From contig OZ024889.1 of assembly GCA_964017195.1 (NCBI GenBank), positions 65,580,858 to 65,644,857 on the forward strand: a stretch of DNA of 64,000 bases. The letters run 5' to 3'. This DNA is from Siderastrea radians. Its lineage: Eukaryota > Cnidaria > Anthozoa > Scleractinia > Rhizangiidae. Below, piece by piece: positions 50,101-61,585 of this stretch. The notes under the pieces are model-generated. The model saw nothing but the letters and a program-made list of their open reading frames with translations, was not told the origin of the DNA and ran no database searches. Numbering within the stretch: the stretch's first letter is position 1; every line of letters begins with the position of its first letter. Made by a program: the position numbers and the translations under genes.

Positions 50101-51163
50101 AAATCTGTTGCGCGCAAGCTAGAAAAATCTCGCATAATTGCAAAAGCTTAATTGTATTTTTCGTGTTGCGCATTCTGGTATTTACTAAAAATTAACCTGC
50201 ACACTAACAATAATAATACCAATAATACCCAAATTAAACCAACTGACGATCCAGGGCTTCCGAAAACTGTTAGCAGTTTCTAGCCTTTAATTGCACGCTT
50301 GACTTGAGCAGTGACTTGAACTTACCACCAGTTTTTAAATCAGTTACCCAGCATGTGTTTCTCTCGTAGGGCTCATCTTTTTTGAACGTCTTCAAATTGA
50401 GAAAACTAGTCGTTGCGCCTACTGCGACCCCAGCCCAAAGAGATAGAACATTAAATCGTTTACACCGTTCTCATTGTCTTCTATGATTTTTTTACGATTT
50501 CAGGCTTCGATCTTTTTAATTAATGACTGGGAAAATTCTTCTACAAGATAAATCTTTCTGTTTAACAGCTTATACATGTTGTGGCGATGTCATCTCGCCT
50601 CAGCGCCCCCCCCCCCCAAAAAAAAAAAACAAAATGGTGGCTAAACATTTTTGGGCCAAAAATTTCTTCCTTGAGGTCCTCAACAAAACGACTTTTTAAT
50701 AGCTTACAATATTAGTTAATGTTCTCCATTTTTTAAGATTATGATGAACATTTTATTGAAATGAGAAAACTACATCATTTGTTTTAACCGACCGGTCGTT
50801 TATTCAGTTTATATTTAATTCCTTTTACTGTCTGCCCTTTTAGTTCCACCTGAGTAAACTGCAAAATAAGAGACTCAGAATAAACATAATAATAAACAGA
50901 CACGTAGATCTTTTCATATGCAAATGTATGGTGATATATTCAAGAAAATAGCGAGCAATTTTTCCGAAATTATAGCGCCTTCAGAGCAATTGGTCTTCGC
51001 TTGCAAAATCCTTTCTTATTTTAAGCTTACTGTTTTCTCAAAATAAGAATGGAAAGTTAAGTGAGAGAAGAAATCGACACACCTTGGTTCGGCGACAGTT
51101 TTTGAAGCTTAAGTCTGTGATAAAGCTGGATTAGTTTAGTTTGTGCCCGAGAAGACACAGATC
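47199..51163. other. Intergenic region between divergent C2 genes, no gene supported
   Basis: Contains G-rich (47389, 49566, 49645) and C/A-run (50604) tracts and AT-rich DNA. The frame at 49731 lacks splice or domain support. Promoters and first exons of the flanking divergent genes should lie here. Confidence 0.4.
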
Positions 51164-54100
51164 ATGGTACCGAGTTACCCTAGCCCACAACGACATTACA
51201 AGCCATTTGTAGGAGAAAATAATAATCGGAAGAAACGTGGTAAGAACTTAAAAACTTAAATTAACTTAACCGCTATTAATACCATTTCTTTTATCTTTTA
51301 TCATCGCTGCTGTGCATTTGTCCGCATTCGCATTAATGTTTTATCGGTGTTCTGCAACCTATAAACCTCCTCTTGCAAGCATCCGGTTGCAAAGTACGGG
51401 TGAAGAAAAGGTTCCTATTTTCTAAAGTTAAATTTAGACTAAGTCGATATGGTATGTAATTCATGGATGTGACAACATTTTTATATCCATTTTTTTAAAA
51501 AAGATCTCATAGTATATTTTCGTGCTGAATTCAATATATCACCCTCAACCTAATATCAAAAATCACAACATTATGCAAATATTAAATTTGCTTATTAATT
51601 ACATTTAAATACCGTTTTAAAACCATAGATGTCGATTAATTCGTTCGCTATTTTTTTTGCACCAAATGGCAACTTAGAATATTTCCTACTCTTAAAGAAA
51701 AGTATAATATCATTTTAGCATACGTGAGAAATGTTTTTACTGCTGCTTTTTCTTTTCATGAAATATTTCTTTTAACTTTATCTTATGAATTGCAAGTAAA
51801 GTATCCATATTCTGTTCTCCGTTGTTCTTCGCGTAGGGCGCTGGCGAATCCCCTCTCTCCCACCCTAGCTGCCAAGCAGGCAACTGCGCACACGACGGAA
51901 CAGTCCTTTCTACTTAGGAAGAAATGTTTCAGCAACGACTACTTCGTCGTTGTTGTTGCATTAATATTCCCCCACTAAAACAGACCCAAAAGCCACGTTG
52001 TTCATTGTGGTCCACTCCTTATTTTATTTCTCCAACGTGCGGCAACACTGTACGTAACCTGGCCATTTTATGATGGGAAGATTATCTGTCTAGGGGGAAC
52101 TTAAGCAAACAGCATGTTTGTTTCGTCATGCACATCGTAGTTAGCGTTCGTCTAACGTAAGATTGTTTTAACTTATTAATACTCTTAATATGTCTTTCTC
52201 TCCTTTTCAGATTTTGATCCTCGCAGTAAACCACAGTCCGCCAATTTTATGACTCGGTTTGCGTCGAACAACACAGGCTTACTATGTTTGTTTGGCATTC
52301 TTATTTTCCCAGTCCTGGTGGGCTTCGCTATCGGCTATGGTTTTATTATTCTTGGTGTCAGCGCATACAAGAAAATAACGAGAGAAAAGTCAAAGGAAAA
52401 CGCTGTTAAGGAAGCGCAAAAAATCCAAGTTGTGCTGGGAGATAAGGTAGTTGACTCATCATTCCCAAAGACGGTTTCTTTGAACGTTCAAGAAACCAAA
52501 AATCGCAGCTTTTCTGGGCCGCCTCCAGCTAGGTATTATTACCACCGTCTGTGCAACTTTTCTAACGAGGTTTTAAATGGTGATGCCAAGACCAACTATG
52601 ATGAAAGCTCCATATCAGGAGATGAAACTGACAACAGGTCACGTGAGAAATCAATCGCCAATGCCCCGGATGTTGTTGACTCTGATTCTAGCACCCATGC
52701 GTCGCTCGAGGACAATTTGGATAAGACAGAAGATGATGTTGAAAGACAACTGGAGAGTGTACAGTTTGAAAAGGATTCTGGGGTTTCTGATGAGGAAAAC
52801 AGCCCCGCTAAACGGAAGAAAGCAAGCAAATGTGACACGCCGGAGAAGAAGCGATTGAATTTTCCCGAAAACAGCTCAAAAGAGATTGATCTGAACAAGG
52901 TTGGCTTGATAGAGGAAGATAAAACACCTTCGCCTGATAACACACGAGGAAATCGAGGAAGGATTCGATTTGCGCTGCACTACAACGTCGCGAAAACTGA
53001 ACTGCAAGTGAACATCATCAAAGCAATCAATCTTCCTATCACAGACAATAAGGAAGGCATCAATCCCATGGTGAAACTGTCTTTGCTTCCTCAACAATTT
53101 TGTTGGCAGCGAACGAAAATCATCGAGGGAACGCCAGATCCCGTTTTCAACGAGACTTTTGTTATTTCTGGCTTTTCAAAGGACAGAATCAAAGAATATG
53201 AGTTGAAATTCAGAGTGGTAAATTTTCAGGACAATTTCAAAGGGCGCTATGGTGATGACGTCATAGGGGAGATTCTCTTTCCTTTGTTGGAGTTGAAATT
53301 GATGGAGAACAGACCCTCGTTTTCGATCACGAAGTGGCTCTACCTCAAACCTCCAGCTCCGTTATGGGTATGTTGATGTGTGACATTCACAAATTGTTTG
53401 CTGAGCTCGACACTAAGAGGTCTATTTTTGGAGACCTGGCTATCGTTCCTGGACAAGTCACATGGCCGAGTGGTGAACGTACAGGGCATGCACAGATCCC
53501 AAAAAACATTTTCGATTTGACCCAGGAGTCATATCATAAGTCAGTGAAGTATGGTCGTCCGGATGAGTGTAGTCCTGAGAGGGACTGTTTGTGATGATCA
53601 TACTTCACCGACTTACGGCTTGACTTAACTGCACCTTTAAACCAACGGTTACATTTTCTATTGCCGATAGTCACGGATAGCACTCTCTCAGAAAACAAAG
53701 AAATTTAGCTCAACTGGGTCAAAAACCAATGTTCGTCGCTGTAATTGGCTGATTTTGATCTCTGTGTTAGTTGGTTGTGAACATGACAGCTTTAAAACTG
53801 CAATTGTTAGGTTTTGAGGTTCAGGGAGCGCGTGTTATTGAAAGCCGCCTTTTCTGAAGTATACTGTTTACCTAGCGCTTTTTTACAGCAGAAAACGTCG
53901 AATTAGACTTTCTTTTCAGCATGATCAATAGTTGAACCGCTGTGAACCTCCACAGTGTATTTCTCCACCCCCTCTAATTATTGGTATTTGCTAATTTGTT
54001 CGTCTAGTAAAAAATGGTGGAAAGAAAACTGACAGGTTTTCCAGGGAATAAAACTAGCTGCTGGTCTAAAGGGTGGGGTGAATGATTTTTGACGAGACCC

Positions 54101-54875
54101 TTCAGTGCATACCTGTGCCATGGTCACGAGTTCTTACAAGGAAAAAGAAAATGTCGATTACTGCCAATACACGGGTGTTTTGTCTGTGCACATGCGTACC
54201 CTACTGGCAGAGTTGTGTATTGTGGCTCTTTGCTGTTAGCTGAATATGTTTTTATAATCCTGTCTACAGCCAACTCTCAACGCCCGTTAATTTCTTTATT
54301 TTTTTTAGACGGATGCAGGTGACCTTGGAGAGTTATGTGTATCTTTATGTTTTCGACCAATCAGCGGCCGACTTATTATAACTGTGACAAAGATTCGTGG
54401 GCTACCAAAGGCAATAGCGGACCGCACGGGTAAGTGGATGTAGATGCCTTAAATATGTTTTTTGAACTTAGATTTTAATACCCCATTACCAAATTTTTAG
54501 TGCATATTACAGGGACTCTATCTTTGACGTATGAAAAAACGACGTTCCCCTTTTTCAGATCCTTACGTCAAGCTTGCTCTGTACTGTGATGGCGAGCGCA
54601 TATCCAAAGCCAACACACGCGTCAAGCGACGAAGCCTCAATCCTGTGTACAACGAAAAGTTCAACTTTAATGTGTCCGCTGACCAGATAACTCTGACCAC
54701 CGTAGTCCTCAAGATTGTCAACCATTCAGAGATCAACGTTGGGGGCGGAGTCCTGGGTACAGTGATTCTTGGATTTGATTCTTTTGGCTCTGGACAGGAA
54801 CAGTGGAAGTCAATGATCGAATCACCGAGCAGACATATTGAAAAGTGGCACAAGTTACAAAAAGATGTTTGTTGA
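51164..54875 (+). CDS. Synaptotagmin-like protein, TM + C2A + C2B (556 aa, complete)
   Basis: Exons 51164-51239, 52211-53367, 54309-54429 and 54559-54875 join in phases 1, 0 and 1 with GT-AG borders. The TM helix is LLCLFGILIFPVLVGFAIGYGFII (about 49-73), preceded by a short luminal tail. An acidic Ser-rich linker leads to C2A (GRIRFALHYNVAKTELQVNI ... TPDPVFNETFVISGF ... VIGEILFPLLEL). C2B has DLGELCVSLCFRPISGRLII, DPYVKLALYCDGERISK, SLNPVYNEKFNF and the final helix IEKWHKLQKD. Role by family: membrane-trafficking C2 protein. Several acidic Ca2+ ligands seem replaced, so lipid binding may be Ca2+-independent. Its exon structure is the template that validates the Polinton-interrupted gene. 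Confidence 0.75.
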
Positions 54876-56399
54876 CATTTGGTGTTCAGTTGTTCAAGAA
54901 TATGGTTCCAACAAAAGAAATAAGTGATAATAACGTTCAACTCAACTGAACAGTTTCACGTTAAGCTCATCATTGTCAAATCCAATATTAGATACTTTTC
55001 ACTGGGATACGAGGTCACCACCAGCGTTCCTTTTTGTTTTCGAAATTTGGAGAAAGAACTGCTATTTCTATGCGGCTATCCAATCTTCGCGAAGGCCAAG
55101 TCTTTTGCACATGTCTTCATCACAAAGAAAACACTTTTATCTTTACTTATTTTGGGACCAAGAGTTTAAAGGTACCAGAGGATTAGATCTCAACCCACAG
55201 GTACCGATTTCGTAGACAGACGGCCTTATTGAGCTAACCAGGCCGTCGTTATGTACGCATTGCGTGCCCATAACAGTCAAGCGAGGGAAAAGTCACTTGG
55301 ACCGATTCCTGATAGAATATGCTGATAGAAGGGAAAATACTGCGCAAGACTTAAGATATGGAGCATAGGGTGAAAGTAAACAAATGACTGTTGCGTTATT
55401 TTGACATCCGTATTTTAGTGGACGTGAATTCAACAGGCTTTAACATGCGTTAGAAACTGATTAGAGCTGGACAATGTGTGAGCAACTTGTATAAACATAA
55501 AAGCTTCAATTGCACCCAACTTTTTATGGCTTGTGAGCCGTTCATACATTGTGTCTATTTTTGTTTACGTAAGTACGTGTAGCTAGGTAAAGCGAACAGT
55601 GGAAATCCAAATGACCAGACAAAAAACAAAATGACCACACAGAAGAGAGACAGAGGTGGCATAAAAACTATTGGGTCTTACTTCTTTATTAAAAAAATTA
55701 AAAAAATGCACTAAAGTAGACAAAAGAATCTACAATTTCTAAAGACAAAATTTTCGGAATGCTTGGCGTCTTTCGTTAGAGAGGTATTTGAAAGATTTAT
55801 TGAGTAGAATTAAACCATTAATTTTGTAAGTGTCCTGTGCTTGATCTTTAATGAATTCGCAGAGTAAAAAGCCAAGTCTGAGACAAATGGGGCGGTTATA
55901 TATAATTACTTTGATGCATTAATTCACCTTTCAACTTTTAATTTACTGGTAGCTATAAGAGTTGTAGTCCTTCTTATAACAAATTTTCCGGAGTAAAGGG
56001 GATGTTAAATGCACTCCACGAATGAGAGGGTTGCGTATTTACCAAATAGGCATCGACCACAACTCCTGAAGGAAGAAGAAGGGTAGTTTACATGCAACCC
56101 TCTCTAAGACAGCCGGGCACCTTAGGGCTGGCACAAACTCAGTGTCGCTTTTAATTAAGAAAAGTATTCGTCAGAAAGAGTTCGATACCTGTTCCTCTGT
56201 TTCGATCTAATACCCGGACGGACAACCTGCCATTTTGATTTAATCGGTAGGCACTTGTTAGGATAGATCAGAGGACCCTTCTTGGTCAGCTCCCAATAAA
56301 ATCTGTCCAAAGACCCTTAGAACGAAAGTAGTTAGGTCTCTCGAACGAGATTTACGTCTGTACTAACGTTTTTATTTGATAAAACAAATTCTATAATAG

Positions 56400-56480
56400 C
56401 AGGTCCAGGATTCGAACTCAGCACTGATAAATGCAGTAACTAAGACCCTAGTTCTTAACCTCTACGCCACCGAGGTCAAC
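56400..56480 (-). repeat. tRNA-derived sequence (SINE head or tRNA pseudogene)
   Basis: On the minus strand, TGGCGTAGAGGTTAAGA (A-box-like) is followed by GAGTTCGAATCCTGG (B box). The acceptor stem does not pair well, so it is not a functional tRNA. Confidence 0.5.
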
Positions 56481-59400
56481 CGCCAGGGATCGTGATGTTT
56501 TAAAGATTGATTCTGTTCGATTACATATGCATTACATAAGAGCTAACCCCAGGCCCCCATATGACAGCTAACCAGGTTTGATCTCGGTCTCTTTCGGTCA
56601 ATAGCCCTCCGATCTATCCCTTCCAGTGTTCACCGTGACCTGGCTAGTACTACGCATGCGCATTAAGGAACATTATTAACTAATTCATCTGTGACTGTCA
56701 AAAATAAATACTTTTAAAAATTCTTTGCTGGGAAGAGAGAAAACTACTGAACATTGAGTCACTAAAATGTGACTTTCAGTGTGAATCCACGAATGCCAAA
56801 TTCCAATTGTAGAATCCTTGTTATCGCTGTTTCGTTTTCTGTGTCAGTTTACAAACAATACAAAAATGCTTACAGCTGTACTTAATCCCTATTTTCGCAA
56901 TTATACACCGCAGTGCAATTAATTGCACACGAACAAACGTAATTCCTCAGATAAATAAAACGCCAAAGGAAACCCATGAAGCAGGCAATCAAGGTGGTTT
57001 TCATTCTTATCTCTATCGCTAGAAACCACCCCTGCTGTAAAGGTATTTGAAGTGCGAAACCCAGACACGCGAGGCTGCTCGGAATAATATCATCTGTCTC
57101 TAGTCTGCAAATTTCTTAACGTGAATGCGCTTATTTTAGTGAGGGCCTCCCGCTTCACTTGCATTCAGCCACAAGAGGCAACGTCCGGCTAAAACTTTTT
57201 GAATCATTCTTTGCTTTCCGGCTTTGTTCGTTAAAAATAGTTTTTTGGGCGTAAATGAATCGGTATTTGCGTCTCTATGAAATCGAAAAGGTTGTGTGAA
57301 ACGCCTATGCTGTTTTGCTTCAATAAAAAAACGATTTATAGCTTAAACCTTTTTATTAAAAGTCTTAACGGATTTAGAAAGAATTAATGGATTAAAGGTT
57401 TTATGGGATATTTCGAAATAGTAATTGTTTCCTTCTCCTGTTTCTGGGTAATTGATTTTACTTTTTTTCGCCCAAAATATCTCAAGACTTTATGCACCAG
57501 ATGGCTGGTAGTGAAAGGAAATCTTTGGCAAACATACTCGCACGCAATAAAATTCTTACTGCTGTTTATTCAGTTTGGGTGTTGTAAGGTTTCACTCAAT
57601 CAACTTATTTTGATTACAATCAGTGTCAATATTTTAAAGTGCGCCATAGCCTTATCGAGCTTACCTAGATTTTAGTTTCCTGACATAAACTTACACGCCC
57701 TTTCAAATAAAAATGTTATCTTTCTAGAAATAGAAATAATTGATTTATTGACCAATAGATATGTATTCGACATTTAGCCGTTTCCATTTGCACAGATCCT
57801 TTTGGTTTTTGATCTAGTACAAGTTACAAATATTGTAACTGCAACAATATATTTTTTATCACGAGAAAAGCTCCAAATGTTTCATCGTTTACAACTTGAT
57901 AAGATCAAGCGTAAAGATATAAAATATCTTTGGTATTTTGGGGTGTGGTGTCGTACATTTTGTTCAATGGGGCGATGAAATGCCCATAAGGAGGTAGATA
58001 AGAGATACATTGGTAGTTTGTAGCCCTTATGAGACAAAAATAATACAAGGACAAGCGCCTTGTTTACTTGCAAAATACCTTAGCAAAGCCAGCGGTGATG
58101 TTAGTTTTCAATCGAGGAAAGCAGGAAGGAGGAAATCAGGAAGGAATGCATTCATACGCCGGACAACGAGGTCCATGAACGACCTTGCCGGTCAATCGAA
58201 CAATCCTACCTTATTTAAAGAACATCTAGAAAGCCCGATGATATCTGCAAGAAATCAAGAAATATTTCTGCGATATTTTCCGAAAAACAGTTTACCCCCA
58301 GGAGCGTAAATCAAGAAGGATTAATCGTCTGATGGTGCGAAATCAGTTGACATGTTTTTTACAGCGCGCAGAGTTTACATAGACTGCCCCACAGTTTTCA
58401 CCAGATGTGGCTTGTATTGAGTCTATTGACTGTTACTTCTAAAAACATCTAACAGCAAGATTAAAGAAGAATCCAAAATTTGGTTTCATAAGAAGTAGAT
58501 CTATTTTCCCTAAGGGACCAGTACCTCTAAAAAATATATGCAAGGCTGCAGGGGCCCGTTCCTCGACGATAACTTTTCGGGCCCGGAAAGCTATTTCATG
58601 AGCGCGATATTTACAATAAAGACTCAAATTTTGTTGGTTTTGAAAGCTGAGCAATAAAATTTTAAATTTATAGAACAAGTCAGTCTGATATGCGGGCTAA
58701 AAACTACGCCACCGTTGTATAGATTCTGATCTTAAAATAGAGCTGCGGATCCGTATAGTTACCGGGATTTTCGGGAAACAGGCACCAGGACTCCAAGAAA
58801 AAACAATTGGGTTGCTAGGCTCCTTCACGTCATTCGAAGGTTCCACTTAGCCAGAATCGGCATTTTTGTCCGAGCTCCAATTGTTTGGCTTTGAGAGTCG
58901 ATGTGTGAACAAAGTGCCGATACTGAATTGCCTTCAAAAACAAGCTTTAGGGTATTCTTTTCAAGAAAAGAGTAACAAATATGTTTGTTTTATACCAGCC
59001 GAAGGAGAAACTAAAAATTTGCAACGAAAAACACGACACAAAAAATTTCTTTGTAACGGAAGCCTAATTCTAATCTTCGGCCTGCAGCGTCTTGTGAATT
59101 CCTTTCAATTCGAATGATCATCTTGGATAATGAGGCGAAATTGAAGCATTTAATCGTATTCAGATTTAGGGAACTGAAAAACGGTACCGACAACAACAAA
59201 GAAAATAATTTGTTTTTGTTATCGTTTATAGTCTTAACTGTACACAACCTCAACAGGTTTCGAGCTCTGTTGGAACAACTAACCAATAGAAATTATTCAG
59301 CCATACAGTGTGAGCGTAAAACAAAGATTGTACACGGTTATGGAAGTTTCAACATAAACTGCGGCGCCTTTGTTGAGGCCTTTGAAACTAGCAAGGTTTC

Positions 59401-60014
59401 ATAACCAGTCCCTTGAAAACCGTTGATGCCAGAGATGAGAATATATATCATCAGCTTTATTTAAATGGTTTGATTCGAAATCAAAATAGTTGTTGATTAT
59501 AACTTTAAGATGTAACAATATTCTGCCGGGCAGTAGTTCAGGCTGCGCCTGAGAGTCGCTGAAAAATACACGTGAAGTGAAAGGCATGAGGAACATGTTG
59601 CACTTAAGTCTAGGACAGTCAGCTCGTTAACAGGACCGAAACTGATATTCAAAGTTTTGGGCTTTGAAAAAGGCTTACTGCTTGCTGACAGAGACCTATC
59701 GAAAAGCCACTTGACTTAGTAGCAAATGTTTTAAAGACGATTTACGATGCAACATATCACCGGGTCAAAATACTGTATTGTGGATTCTCAGTTCTTTTTC
59801 TGTTAGGTCGGCTGCCCCGTGATTAGGTTTCTTTTTGCGAGATTCTCGCGAGTTTGTTGGATCCTCACGCCGCAGGGCCATTTTGTTAGTTTGTTCCACT
59901 TTGTTAGGTTTGGAGGTCATGATTCCTCAGTGGCACTGCATAATATGTGGGTTCTCAATTGTTGTCTTGAGTTCTGCACACTCGCTTGTTGTATTGGATT
60001 CTCATCTTCTTTAA

Positions 60015-60220
60015 CCCTTTAAGCCCCAACTGTGACGAGTACCTAACTTCTCCTTACAATGTCACTGCATGTTTAAATATACAGTCACGAGAATGAAGGA
60101 AATTATCAAGAAAGACAAAATGTCTTCATGTTTAAACAAATTCTCCCAACATGTATCATGCATATAAAAGATGTGAAGTCTAGTGAGGAGAATGTGCATA
60201 TTAATTTGGGGCTTAAAGGG
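60015..60220. mobile_element. MITE with 13-bp inverted ends
   Basis: CCCTTTAAGCCCC at 60015 and GGGGCTTAAAGGG at 60208-60220 are exact reverse complements. The flanks TTAA and CTAA suggest a TTAA target as in piggyBac-like MITEs. About 206 bp, non-coding. Confidence 0.7.
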
Positions 60221-60701
60221 CTAAGCAGTTTTTAAATTCGATCCATACGAGAATGTTGTTTACCCGATATTTCGCTTTTTTCGATATTGATGTCGATATT
60301 ATGACGTCACATCGAAGAATCACATTGTGACGTAATCACTCAAACGGTGCATTCTGCAGGGCTCAAAAGAGTCGAAAACGCTCAACGTATTGAGCTGCAA
60401 TGCAAAGCTCGATTGTAAGCCAACGACGCATACACAAACAGGTCAGAAAATATTGGATTCTGTCAGGAGCCCATTACCCTGATTCTGTACAAGTGCTTGT
60501 TCTCCAGACGATTCCATTGCAGAGGAAAACATTTCCGCGAACCCAGCCGTTCGCGGAAACGTTTTCTTCCAAATGATCACGTGGGCAGTATCGAAAGGCA
60601 TCGAAATGTCCGATGCACGCGAGTAACGATATTTTTGGGCAAACTCAAATATCGATCGATGATATCTGTGTAATTCTAGTTTACCCTGTCTAAACAAAGA
60701 G

Positions 60702-60730
60702 TTGTTGTTGTTGTTGTTGTTGTTGTTGTT
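60702..60730. repeat. (TTG)n microsatellite
   Basis: About ten TTG units. Confidence 0.9.
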
Positions 60731-61353
60731 AGTATCGGCTTACCTTACAGTCTTTTCTCAGTCCTTTTGTATAGTCTGTATATTCCTTTTTTGTGTAGTC
60801 CTTTTGTATAGTCTGTTCCAGGTGTTGAGAAGGAGATTCAGTGGAGCGAAGCCAAAATTGCGTGCGAGTTGAGAGGGGCGGGAGAGAGGGGCAAAAGGAG
60901 AGACGACTGCCTGGGGAGAGCGGGCGTTCTTTCACGAATTATCCAATCTTTTCTTCGCTTCCCAAAGTTTCAAAAATTTTGTTAGGTTAATTTGTGAGAG
61001 TAATTTTGTTGGGTTGTACACAACGTGTTGAGATCCAGGCGTCTTGCTGGCGTTCTCAGCTGTTGGGTTCTCCGGTAGTTTCGTTTCTTAGTAAGTTACT
61101 ATAATTTAGCGCAATTGTATTGCTTAGAATGTTGGATCTCAGTCGTTTTGTTATGGCTTCTAACGGTACCATTTTTTGCTTTAATGTGACCTTTCTACTG
61201 GGGGTTTTTTGGGCACTTTTTGGCTCTCGTGCATTGCTTTCACATTTTTTTAATTGAGATGTTTCCACATGTTAAGGTTGTTGAAAACACATGTAATTGA
61301 AACATTTTTTCCTCAACGTCATATGGCCTTAGTTAATTGTTCATTCTGGACAG

Positions 61354-61585
61354 ATAATCAGTCTTTAAAACTCGTTACTGCACCGTATGAGTAAACCCTA
61401 AGAATTTCTAAACTTATCAACACTGCTGGGGAGTTATTAATAAAGACCAGGAGATACACACATTTTGTACACCATCTCTTTTTAGATAACCAGTCTTTAA
61501 AACTCGTTACCGCACTGCATGAGTAAATCCTAAGAATTTCTAACTTTTCAGCACTTCTGGGGAGTTATCAATAAAGGCCAGGAGT
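61354..61585. repeat. Tandem duplication of a 97-bp segment
   Basis: CAGTCTTTAAAACTCGTTAC ... AGGCCAGGAG-type segments occur at about 61354-61451 and 61490-61585, about 90% alike, separated by about 38 bp. Confidence 0.7.

Noticed and set aside
58010..58309. 99-codon open frame as a gene
   Set aside because: No domain, no splice signals in phase, and composition like the surrounding non-coding DNA.
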